Source: Parelaphostrongylus tenuis
Lineage: Eukaryota; Nematoda; Chromadorea; Rhabditida; Metastrongylidae
DNA: 64,000 nucleotides
Assembly (NCBI GenBank): GCA_019055375.1
Contig: JAHQIW010000141.1
Location: 248,001-312,000, forward strand
Direction: 5' to 3'
The translations under genes were made by a program, and so were the position numbers. The notes beneath the pieces were generated by a model. It saw only the letters and a list, made by a program, of their open reading frames with translations, ran no database searches and had not been told where the DNA came from. This document shows positions 30,930-42,764 of the stretch, one piece after another (position 1 is the stretch's first letter; every line of letters begins with the position of its first letter).

Positions 30930-33900
30930 AACCCAACAATCTTATATTCTTTGCTGATTAAGCAAATAGCACGAAGTTGATAAAGACTAATTTGCTTTAT
31001 TTTGTTCATTTCCTATTTTATTTACACGAACTTTAGTTTGTTTATTAAAAAATTTCTTTATCTATTCCTACTAATAGCTGCATCTTAATGACATCTTGTC
31101 CACACACCAACTTGAGACAACGCGTTGGGACCGCATTGATATTTCTCTTGGCACGCGGATGCTGTTTTCCTCTGAAACGTTGCATTCTTGAGGGTGAAAA
31201 CCAGATGCTTACAAAAAGGTCATGCTACGAACTATTAAATAACATTCTTTTGCTGACTTATTTTTATTAGCTCGTTTTCCGATCAATCATCATTCATCTT
31301 CTATGTTAAGGAAAATTCTTTTCTTTTATTGCTACAATGAATAAGTGAAATTGTCAATTACACTTTATTTTGTACTTTTAGAATCAAGAATTGCGATATG
31401 AGTCTTCCATTTTTGATGTACCATCATTTCGTGATTTACCAAAAGTCATTGATTCAAAATCGCAAAGCACTAGATATTACGATATAATGGTGCTGCACAC
31501 TGCATTCGATGTTAGCTATTCTGAATGAAAAAGGTATTCTCTTTTCCATTAGTAGAACGTAGTTCGAAGGTCTGTCCGGTAGCTTAGCATATCATCAAAC
31601 TCTGTATCTATTAAGCTGTTGAGTGACTGCAAAATCATAGATTAAGTAACAAAACAATGTTGTATAACGGTTGAAAATGTGTTTAATGTGGTTTTTCTAT
31701 TAAACAGTGAAATTTCAAGACACATGTGTGTTACCTTTACTGAAGAACCTTCATGGAAGCTCTTCTGTAATGTTCTGTTATTTAATGATGAAATTGTTCT
31801 TTTGAAACCTCAACTTAATAATTGAATTCTTATTTCCATTGCTGCGTGCGCCAATGTTAATTGCGCGGCAAGCGGCACGGCGATTGGTGCATGGCATTTC
31901 ATGCATTTGGTCCGCAACGTGTTAATACATGACGTCTCGATTGAAGGGAGCATTCGATTGGAGCGCGATATCTGAGTGACCCATTTCGGTGCATATTTTC
32001 CTTCAGACCCGAAAAGATGGGGCCCACTGTGTTTTTTGAGCGTTGAACTGCTCCCTGTCATCAACACGAATATTAGCGCCGACATACATAATACATCAAC
32101 TGCGTAGCTGTGTAGCAGTGCGAATATATTGACGAATTTTATCACTGTCATCTCTGCTCAAACAAGTATTGGCAACTATGTCGTCGTCCCCTCTAGAAAG
32201 CTACATGTTGCCAGTCAATGCCGTCGGCTACCTCAGCGCACCACTCAAAAGAGTTACTTCGCTATAAAAGCGTACATTTCCCCTTTAGTTCGTTGTTCAC
32301 TGGAGATCAAATGCTCAGTTACTAGAGGCTGGGTTAGCAAGGTGACACCTGCACTCTTTCTTCTTGAAATTGCGAAAATGGTGCTTCGAATTGTTTTGGA
32401 GTTGCTGAAATCACATGAAAGGTCGAATACTGAAGGTTTCGCCTACACATCGGGTACATTTATCTTCACCCACACCACCGAGTCAATTCCATAAGACTTT
32501 ATCAAGATTGTGGCCAAGGAACATCTTTCCTATGCTGCGCCATAAACTATAGTGGAATAATGTTCCACTAAGCTGCAAAACAAGGACACCCTAGACGGGG
32601 TCGTCTTCCTTACATTTCTTAGAAAGTCTTCTCGATGCCAACTGATTAGGATGTCACGAGTGAATTCTCATTTATGGATGATTCACCGTTATGGTATTCG
32701 GTGCAGCACGTGTATCATCTGTTGGCAAGGAAAAAACCATGCACTCTCTTCAAAATTCACGTCTGATTTAACCTCCAGCTACACGATTCCATAGATCACT
32801 TTGTTGAGAACATGTTTTTCAAACAGATGCTAGATGAAAGAACGGAGAACAAATGACATCTATTAGATAAATCAAAACTGGTAGTGATGGAGATGACTGC
32901 AGTATCATTTTTTTTTCTGAAACGGAAGAAACAAGTTGTTTATGGAAGATCGGAGAACAAGTGTTATCTATTAGATCGATCAAATTTGATGGACTTACTG
33001 ATAAGGATAACCGCAGTGGCTTTTTGAAACACATGCCGATTTCATTCATCACTGATTGGATCGCCAGATTATTAATGATGGTTGATGCTGAATGTGACAT
33101 TCTGTTTTAAAGGTTAAAGTAATTGATTGTGGCAATATGACCAAAGGAGCTTAATTTTAGACTACTTTAATTGGAAAATATCTAGAAAGATTTTCTTCGG
33201 GTTCCGAAGTTTGATATATAAACTGCGGAAGTTGTGCCAGATACGGAATATTAGGAGTAAAAGCGAGCTCGAGGAATCGGCGACGTAATTTATGAATATT
33301 CAAAAGTCGGAAGGACTGCACGACCTTTGTGTTTAAGAGAAATGTATTTTCTGTTAGTAATGCGCAGCAACGAAGGACAGTGAATTCTACTTTATGCGGC
33401 GGTGTATATATTTCATCGACGGATCTTGGTCAATTAGTCGTGAGTCTTCTTGCCGTTCTCAATTGGATTACTCGCATAATTACTTGTAGTGAATACTCCC
33501 ACATGAGCAGGCAATATAATGCATGCAGATTCTAGCAGAAGGCAAAGTCAGATGTACGACATCGAAGTTCAGAGTCACTTTCAATAGATGCATAGCCCTT
33601 ACTCTGACAACGCACAGATTAACTAGAAGTATTTACGCTAAAAACGGTGATTTCAAGAAGTTCCATTTTTCTGGCTTCGAGTGGGCTCTCGACGTGCCAG
33701 CTATTCCGATTGAGAAGGGGCTACCGAAATCTTAGGGCCGTTCTAGGCTGTGGAAATCAGAGAAGATATTGGATAACAATGTCTATCAATCATAATATTT
33801 AACTAGGAAAGCAGCTGTTGAAGAGCTGATGATATAAGCCATAGTCAAATACGTCATCATCAGCTGTTTGGTATAAGAAGACACTGCCTATCAAGTCCCG

Positions 33901-36300
33901 CTTGTGATATCAGAGAAGACGCGGGAAATTGTGCATCATGTTACAAGTGGTAGGGGAGAAGCCGGCTCACATCGTATTCTCAACTACGTGCATTTTGCAG
34001 TGAACACTTAGCTCTTCAATTAATGATGAACGCGGAAGTCCGCTATGATCAGAAAAGCCCCGTGCAAGCTCCACGTTTTTGCATGAAGAAGAGAACTTCG
34101 CAATGCTGACCCAGGTTTGTGACAATGGCCGATTCCAGTTCAAAACCAATAAGTTTCAGCTCATATTCAATTTAATTCGATGCACTAGAGGATAATGGGA
34201 ATTACATTTTGCCAACTAGATGAAATTTTGCTATTATTGCAGAACGAAATTTTGAATTTCTTGAACTCAGTGAGCTTTTCCAACGCCGCAACTATTGAAC
34301 AAGCGGGATCTTGTTGGTCGAGATGATTTTGTTGCCTCAAATGCTATTGGTTTTTGTGATTTCATGCTTGAAATGAGAATTTTCCGAACTCGGATTTCTC
34401 CAGCAATGAAACTGAATAGCAGAACACCCAATGCTAACGAGGAGATCAATACATGTAGTGAATACACCGCTGATCTTGATATGCCCATTGGTTCGACTTT
34501 TTGTACATCCAGAATAAAAAATCTCACCTTGGTGAGAAACCAGTACGACTGAGGTATTTATGAAACAAGGACTTAAATGGCGTAGACAATTGATGCATGA
34601 TCTGCTGTTGGAACTTCAGCTCATTATTCATGGGTGTTTTTAACACGATTGGAGGGACACAAATGAAGCTTAGTGAGATACTTATTACATAAAGGTCATT
34701 CATTATCTACGCAGCAAATCAAAACCAGTATTTGCCGATTTTCCAACGACATCATTATTGACGTGAAATGTAGAGTTTTTATATAGTGATATTGTCAATA
34801 AAATTAATCAGTGCGACTCTAGAAAATGTAACTACGGCGATGGAATGATATGATATGGACGTGAAGGTGATGAAGATTGTCGGCTACTAAATCATTCTGT
34901 GTTGCTAATATCGTTGTTACTTCAATAACAGACTCTGACCTCAGAGAACAATCGCTTGCTGATCTCATCGTCGCTTATGAACGTTCAATCTATCAAAAAA
35001 ACGAGAAACTGTTTCTTGTGGAACAAATGTCTCCGAATGACTCAGTGTCCAGGTCGGAAAATCAGCGTAGTAAAGAAATTAATTGCAGAGCTGAGCAGAA
35101 GGAAACAATGAGAATGTGAGTTTTTGTAAAGTTATCAAGTTCATAATGAAAAAGACGATCATCACCCAACTACACGGTGATTTCTCTCCAATTCGTGATT
35201 ATTCTCATCTTGAAATACTTCTTGGAAACATGTGTCTTACTTTGGCAGAATAGAAGAGCATTCAACTTCATTGAGAGGGTGAGAGTGATACTAGAAGTAA
35301 CCCTATCATGCATGAGAAACAGTAATTGAGTGATGAGAGTCTCAATCCAAATTTTTCGACTGAAAACTAAGGTGCTATTAGGTGCACTAAATATGAAGTG
35401 GAAAATCAGATAATGAAAACCGATAGAAAAAAATTTGCGGCATAGTTCACTATATTATTTGGTTTTCAACCGAATTTTTCTGATCCTATTTTATCCCAGT
35501 GCCATTTGTTTTTTAACCGCTTTGGATCAGATCAAAAGGAGAAGGCAATTAGTGCAAATTACACGTGGGTGGTCCACTGACTCGTAATTTACGGCCCAAA
35601 TGGAAAGCCCCGAGGCGAAATGTTTATGTGCCCGGTATCTATCAGTCAATACACAATCGGGAACAAGAAAAAAGTAGGACTTACTGAGCTTTCTGAGACG
35701 GTAATAGATTTTATGTTCAAAGTATTCTATCACCTCGTGATATTAGCTTAATCAGCAAAGAAAATACTAGTTATATTGTTTGGTTCCAAAAAAAGAAGGA
35801 ACAAAAAAAAAGATATTACACGTCAGAAAAAGGGGCCAAATGATTGTCGCTAATGAAGGACTTCTAGATGGCGCATGTACACTATGGTGTACATATGGTA
35901 GGTAGTCTTTTAATGTTGTCACACCGCTTTCCATTCCTCTATTTAACAATTTTCTAACGTGATTCATTTTTTGCTATTGTGACGTCGTTAGATTTCCCCT
36001 AAACGATGCCACGTTTATTCGTCAATATGTCGTTCGCGAAATTCCCCTCCTATCTAATGAGCGATGCGCGTTCCCACAGCAACAGCCCTCTTGGCTTCCT
36101 GGTAAGCTTTCTAATCGCAATAACTCCTATCTTCAAAGATGAATGCTTACTAAGAGCAGTAATCAAGTTAGAAGGTGGAATTATCGACTTTACTTTATTG
36201 CTTGATTTGATTGATGTCACTTTTTTTTAGAAGGAAGTGATTACAATGAGTAAATGCGATGCAAATAGGCAATACAACGACGGTGGACATTAAGAATAGA
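30930..36300. other. Intergenic stretch, no recognised gene
   Basis: Short ORFs (for example 31810-32151 minus, 32129-32494 plus, 34295-34552 plus) lack recognisable domains, supporting splice sites or paralogues. A dispersed repeat at about 31615-31850 resembles 41880-42120 (GCGTGCGCCAAT end). Otherwise nothing identified. Confidence 0.5.
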
Positions 36301-36309
36301 AAGTTAGCA

Positions 36310-36400
36310 GAGAGGCTTAGTGGCTGTAGGCACTTGAGGCTTGGGTGAAACATGGGTTTAACTCCCGTCTGTGATTCAAAGTTTTCTATAGCACTTTGTA
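36310..36400 (+). repeat. Degraded tRNA-like unit
   Basis: GAGGCTTAGTGGCTGTAGGC (A-box-like), GGGTGAAACATGGG, TTTAACTCCCGTCTG (T-arm-like). Same family as the palindromic tRNA-like elements; no paired partner seen. Confidence 0.3.
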
Positions 36401-36599
36401 CACTCGGGTATAGAAAGACTGAAGTTACGTCAGGGAATTCTGTATTCATACTGCTATGGAAATCTCATCTTTCTTCGATTCTCACGTCGAACAGTCGAAA
36501 TAGTCGTACCGATCCGAAAGAGCGATGCGCGGATGTTTCCCGACCGATGTTGCTCTCCGTTTCTTGACTTGTACAAAATTGGTCTACTAAGAAGGCAGG

Positions 36600-36960
36600 A
36601 GACATTTATGCCCACATTTATTACTCGCTGATGACGTCGTCCAGCACCAGACGAACACACTTCTGATGTCCGGATGGCAGGCCGGCCGACCGCTAGCTTG
36701 TTCTGCTTGCTCTCGGCTCCCACCCGACTTGCACTTCTGGCTGACCGACACCAGTCGCCTCATTCCCGGCTCCCACGGAAGGAGGGTAGGCCGAGATCAA
36801 CGAACGCGCGCCGCCCAACCACTATATTTGTCCGTCGGGTCGTCGGCACCGCACAGCCAGCCAGCTAGCTCACTTCGCTAGCGCTGATCCGAACGACCGC
36901 CTGCTTGCCTCGGCTCTTCTGCTTCTGTTCGACTTCCGTCACTGTTGACATCTCATCGTC
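36600..36960 (+). promoter_or_regulatory. IMPDH: GC-rich segment upstream of IMPDH, candidate promoter region
   Basis: This stretch is clearly richer in G+C and CpG (GGCAGGCCGGCCGACC, GCGCGCCGCCCAACC) than its surroundings and lies 450-800 bp before the IMPDH start codon and its trans-splice site. It holds a short ORF in two frames but no recognisable protein. Promoter or outron function is inferred from position and composition only. Confidence 0.35.
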
Positions 36961-37382
36961 CAGAAGGTCTCAGCTTCTCACAGTATCAACTATCAGATGT
37001 CCTCTTATTTTATTACTTTTCAAAAGAAATTAAAGCTTAATATCGATCGTTTTGTCGTGAGATTTCTCGTGCTCTTTGCCGCTGGGAGGGGTTCGTCTCT
37101 CCCTAATTTGATTAGCTTATTCTCTCTCCATTCTTCACCCAAAACTCACCAACTCATTAAAGCCTAGCTCGCGTTTTTTTCTTTTTCGTCGATCGATTGC
37201 TGTCATAAGATCAGACTTCATAGGTTCTCATAGCGGCTATCAGGCAGATTTCTTCCACTCATATAAACTCAAATCCCTTGAATAAATTCCGGTGTAAATA
37301 TTATCGATTTTTTTCGTCGGATTTTACGTAAATTCCGTCGTTGTTACCGAAATTCCAACTTCTGTCACTTGAATTACGCTTA

Positions 37383-37392
37383 TTTTTCCCAG
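37383..37392 (+). promoter_or_regulatory. Putative spliced-leader trans-splice acceptor of IMPDH
   Basis: TTTTTCCCAG ends 17 bases before the ATG at 37410 and follows AT-rich sequence downstream of a GC-rich segment. It would remove an outron and leave a very short 5' UTR, as usual in nematodes. Confidence 0.5.
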
Positions 37393-37409
37393 TGTTCCCA
37401 ATTGAACTG

Positions 37410-40400
37410 ATGCCTGGCGCCATGAACAATGACACGGACCTCCTGCTGGATGGCGAGTCCGTGCACGAGCTGATGTCACATCGTGATGGACTCACCTACA
37501 GGTTCATTCGATTTTTATTGGTCAAATTTTATTGATTTTTTGTAAAAAACCTAAATTTCTCGAAAATCAGAGTTTAAATCCCATAAGTTATTTTTTGGAA
37601 GAGGAAAAAACTGAAGAGATGTCGGTATTTGTTCGTTGAAATGTGGCTCCTGTCGCCTCAGAAGCCAGCGCTGCATCAGAAAACATATCCGAAAAATGTC
37701 AAAGAACAGACACCATCTCTCCAAGATGAACAAAGTTGCTTTAAAACGGGAAACCATCCATTTATTGGGTTTTTTTTTTGTTTACTTTGAGGTTTGCTTT
37801 TACAATCAGGCTTTGCCATATGTTTAGACATAGATTTCCAAGGAGATCGTCATTTGTAGAGATAAAAACAACGTCTATAAAAATGAGAAGAACTGCTGAA
37901 CAAAGACATTCACATAAGAAGACTGGGCAAAGACGCAAAATGCGTTGCTAACAGACAGTCGACGAGCGCTTTATGATCGATAGCACCCAATGCGAACAGA
38001 AAAAAGAAAGCATCGATCATTGAATGAATGATTGAATGAATGAATGAATGACCTTGTGAGTTCATTTTTTCTCGTAACACTTCACTCCCAATGAAGAGAC
38101 CCACGAATGATGTGGCAGGAAGAGTAATAACAGATCGGAAGCGACGTCATTGCATTGATCAGCACGCGCCTCTGGAAAGAGTGAAACGCGAGTTCGATCT
38201 TGTCCGTGGTTTAGAATCTCCTATAGCACTCAACATCATTGGTTATATAATAACTGCAGCATAACCCTGCCACGAAAGCAATGAATCAGAAGATTTCTTG
38301 TGCACTTACAGATTAATAGGTTATGTAGAAAGTTTGTACCGTTTTGGTTTTTTGGTACGATTTTTGCCATGAAATTGCATGATTTTGGCATCATTCAATT
38401 GCTCATTTTCTTGCGAACATTTTGGTATACAACTTGCCTATACTTGCTCTAAGATGAAGCTGTCGTGGGAACAAATCCACTTGTTACCCATGCATGAATG
38501 GCGCGTAGGCGAAAATGCTAATGGAGGCGGCGCGCCATTTCTCCTACGCGCCATACGTGCATGAGTAACAGGCGAATTTATTCCCACGACAGCTTCATTT
38601 TGAAGCATGTATAGGCAAAATGTACAACTAAATATTTCCAAGAAAATGCGCAATTGAACGATACCGAGTTAATGCAGTCTCATTGCAAAATCTTCAAAAA
38701 ACCACAACGGCACGAACTTTTCACACACCCTATTACCATCGAGTAGAAGGATGAACGATCAGCTCTACGAGCTAAGCTGTAACTTATGATACGAATCTTT
38801 GATCCACAGTATGTAATTCCTCCAGATATTCTTCTTTGGTTGGTTATGAGTAAATGAATGTTATACGAGTTTATTTTGTTAGTTTTCTCTCGGTCACGGT
38901 GGCGCAATTAATGTTGATAGCTAGCATTTTCACATACTACCATGTTGTGGTTGAGAAATCAAAGCTTAAGTTAAAAATCTTACTGATCTCTGAGGTTGCA
39001 TATCATAAGAAGTTAGTATTATTCATAGATAGGATAGATGCGAAGTTGTGAAACTATTTTGTTGTTTTGTTGTTTCAATGTAGTCTGTGGGATTGTTTAG
39101 AGTCTTTTCGAGGTTCGTACACAGTGGCATACGTGCGTTTCGGCGGTATCGCTCGCTTCATCAGTGCACCCTAATTTATATCAGGGATGAGGCGGCGTTA
39201 AGGCGATAGACGTTATATTGAGTTATAGCCATCTTATCAGTCGATGGATTACTGCTGATAGTGAATATCTAGACATCTTAGTTGTTTCTACTAAATGGAT
39301 TCGAGGAAGGTGAAACCGCCGAAACGTCAGCTATTTTATTCTTAATGTGCTGCATTATGGTATTCATTAAATACCATCATTCACAACATCTCATTTTCTT
39401 ATAACAGAAAATACTGAATTATTTAATGTGCTTCGGTTAATGGGTAGTCTGTCCTGGGAAATAAAGAATTTATTCTACAATTAGTGTCCATCTGTTCTGA
39501 AGTAGAGACCATTGAGTTGTAAGGGCGTTATCAATTATCATCGATGGTTTTCTATGCTGACTGACAAACGCTGCTCTGCTATGATGGATACACGTCGATT
39601 TTGTTGCGGAATGCGACGAATTGTGGTTTGATGAGATGTCTTTTTTTCTTCCTGCGGAAGTTGTTCTATTTGTGTTGAGGCGGAGATGTTTCCGGTAATA
39701 AATGCATGAAGTCTACCTATTGCATAACTCAAGTAATACACCCACTCTTGTCGTACTTTTAACATCGGTAGTTAGGCAAGCTGTAGTCAATGGAAATGCT
39801 CCGATTTTTATGGTAATCACCGTTTTGCAATTATTTTGCTTTTTGCGTCACAACTGTTTTACTTTCAGAAAGAGAAGAAGGTTTTTGATTCAGTTTACGT
39901 TTAGTAATGACATTTTTTTCCAATTTATTTGATGTTTATGTTTATATTTTGGATTGTCAGAACTAAAGCCAATGCTACGCAACGATTCCTGGAATTAATT
40001 GTCTTCGGTGAAAGCCTTGCTTTGAAAGGATGTAAATCAGGTTTAAATCCTAGAACACCCATTATATCTTGGTTCTTCTTTTTTCTTGGTTCTTGAAGTT
40101 CTTGGTGAACTTCCTCTCTTACTCGTTGTGACCTTCACAAGATTAGTTATATCACCCTATAATTGCATTAAACTTTAAATGACTCAAAAGAACATTGCTT
40201 ATATCGACTGGTTTTTGTAACGATGTAGAGATCCTCTTTGGACTCACATTTTCTAACACACTCGACGAAGGCCGCACTTTCGAAACGATATCCTTATTTT
40301 TGATCAGAATAGTGCTGAGATACGAGCAACACTCGATACCAAAGGTGGCTTCGAACTTGCGATTGTCCTTCTCAGAGCTCATCAGGTTTTCTACTACACC

Positions 40401-42732
40401 ATCGAAACCCTCTCTCTGCATCCCTCCCAACCGTGTTTTAACCTATACGGTGGCTGCTAGCAGTCACCCTACACCGGGATTGATCTAGAGAACACAAATC
40501 AGCCTAGACCTCAATTAAACTAAAGCCGTGATCCGCTCTCGCAGTTTTCAGCTTATCCTTTGCTATTTGATTTTAACTTCTGCTCTTTATTATATTTTTC
40601 AAAGTTAATTCTAATTTTAAGGAGACCACGCGCAGCCGTGCTATGCTATGATTTATTATTGCTCTTAATTTGGGTTCCATGCGTAGAATTCGTCTTTCTT
40701 GGTCGCGGCGACTTTGCTGGTTATGAACCCTTTGTTCTGCTGCAGAATTCAACGCTAACGAGGTTATTCATCAGCCTCGAGAGCTTGTAAATCAACGGGA
40801 AGGTGGGAGTCTTCTCAACTGACTCACGGTGTCCGTTAATAGGAGGCGGTACGGCTCGTCGCTCGCGCGGCAGTCGGTGAGACTGAATCACGTAATCTCC
40901 ACAATGTTCGGTTTCCAATGAGTTTAGATCTTTCTGATTAGTAACAGAGATTTTTCACTAGTAAATAATGGAATTTGAAGAAAGAACTCCAGTAAGGCTA
41001 TTTTTTGGACGAAATATACCAAAACAATCACTAAAGAATGACATGGTCGTCAAAACTGAAACTGCACATTGCAATACGATGCCAGTCATGTATAATTCGG
41101 ATTAACTTTTTGCTATATTATTATTACTTTAGGAGTCAGAACTTCTACAGAGTTGTAGAAAAGGCTTTGTTCTATTGTACTATGAGCCCTAACTCCATAA
41201 ACCCACTTACCCTCATTTATGAACTTTTTTGCACATTTTTATCTTTGCACAAAAAAACAACTTTTGAATCATCAGGGTACTTCACAAGCTGGAACCTTTT
41301 GTCAAATATAACAGAGATTTTTTGATATTTTTGTTAATGTGAGTGCTTTTCTATCTACACAATCTGTGCTAAGAACATTTAATATCTGGAAAATCCGCTG
41401 TGAAGTCATAACAACGCACTCGGATCGTAAAACGTAGTATACTGGCTGCTACAAGAAGATGTGAAAGTCTTCAGAAAGTAAGCTCAGCGTCAAGATTTTC
41501 ATCTTCCAAACTGGCCTTCATTGCTAATAGTCTAGTGAAAAGCTTTGCTGAGTGAGGAAGAGGAGACAGGAGTACATTCCAGACCAGCGTGTGTATTCCA
41601 TACAATTCGCAATGAAAAGTAAAAGTTTTCAGGGCAATTCGGCATTCTTCTCACTAAAAAGGGGTTACTATATCCCCTCCAATAATATTTCTCCATAGCG
41701 GCAAAGTTTGCTTAGAATCAAGATTACACTAAATAACACCAAAAAAAAACGCTGTGAAGTTGAAACTACGCAATCCAACTACAAAGCGTTATCTTTTTTT
41801 CACAAGTAAAACGTAGTGTTGAAGGACGTTTAACAAATGTAGCCTATTGTCAAAATCGGCATATTTCAGGCTATCGAATGAGTGCAAAAACATAGATTAA
41901 AGAAATAAACAAATGTTATATAACAGCTAGAAATATGTTCGATCGCTGTTTTGGATGAGGTTTTTCCCGTTGAAGATGGGGAATTTCTTGACAAATGGGT
42001 GTAATTTTTGCAAAAATCGTAGAAGCCATTTCCATAATACTCCATTATTCCATGATGATAATGTCTCCTCAGGGCCTCAGTTTGCTAAATAAATTCTTTT
42101 GATTCCATTACGACGTGCGCCAATACAAATTTGCAGAGAGGCGCAACTCAGCAATTACAGTAATTGTGTTGGATTTTACATCGCACGGCGTGCTACGAAA
42201 CTAACACGTCGGCGTGAAAGAGTTAACTGGAGATTTGCCGATATCGGGTGTTATCATACAATAGAATATAATTTTTTTGCACATTTTTGGGTACTTAGAA
42301 GTTTAGCAAGGAGTAAAATTTTTTAAATTTCGAAGTTTTCAAAAGTTCAAAAAGGTGGCGATATAAATATTCCAAAGCAAAAACTTATTTCTATCAGTCT
42401 TCTGAAACTACAGTCATTCAGTGACTTCAACATTCTTCCTGGTGTGATCGACTTTTCTGTTAATGATGTGAAACTCGACACACAAGTAACGAAAAATATC
42501 CGAATAAAAGCGCCTCTGGTGTCGTCGCCCATGGATACGGTAACGGAGAGCGGAATGGCCATCGTAATGGCGGTAAGTTAGGTGAAGTACTGTAAACATC
42601 AAGCAGCTGTATTTGGTTCTTACCTTGAAAGAGCAGAGTGCATAATGGCTCTTAAGCGGTAGTTGAAGTAATAGGCCAAGCTTAGCAAACGTTTTATTAT
42701 TGGCGTTTATTCAGTTGAGAATTTTATACATC

Positions 42733-42764
<32 letters not shown>

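Noticed and set aside
32129..32494. A 121-codon plus ORF between ribophorin I and IMPDH
   Set aside because: No domain, no paralogue or splice support, and it overlaps an equally long minus ORF.
36666..36881. Two overlapping plus-strand ORFs in the GC-rich segment
   Set aside because: Long frames are expected in GC-rich DNA; no domain or splice context is seen.
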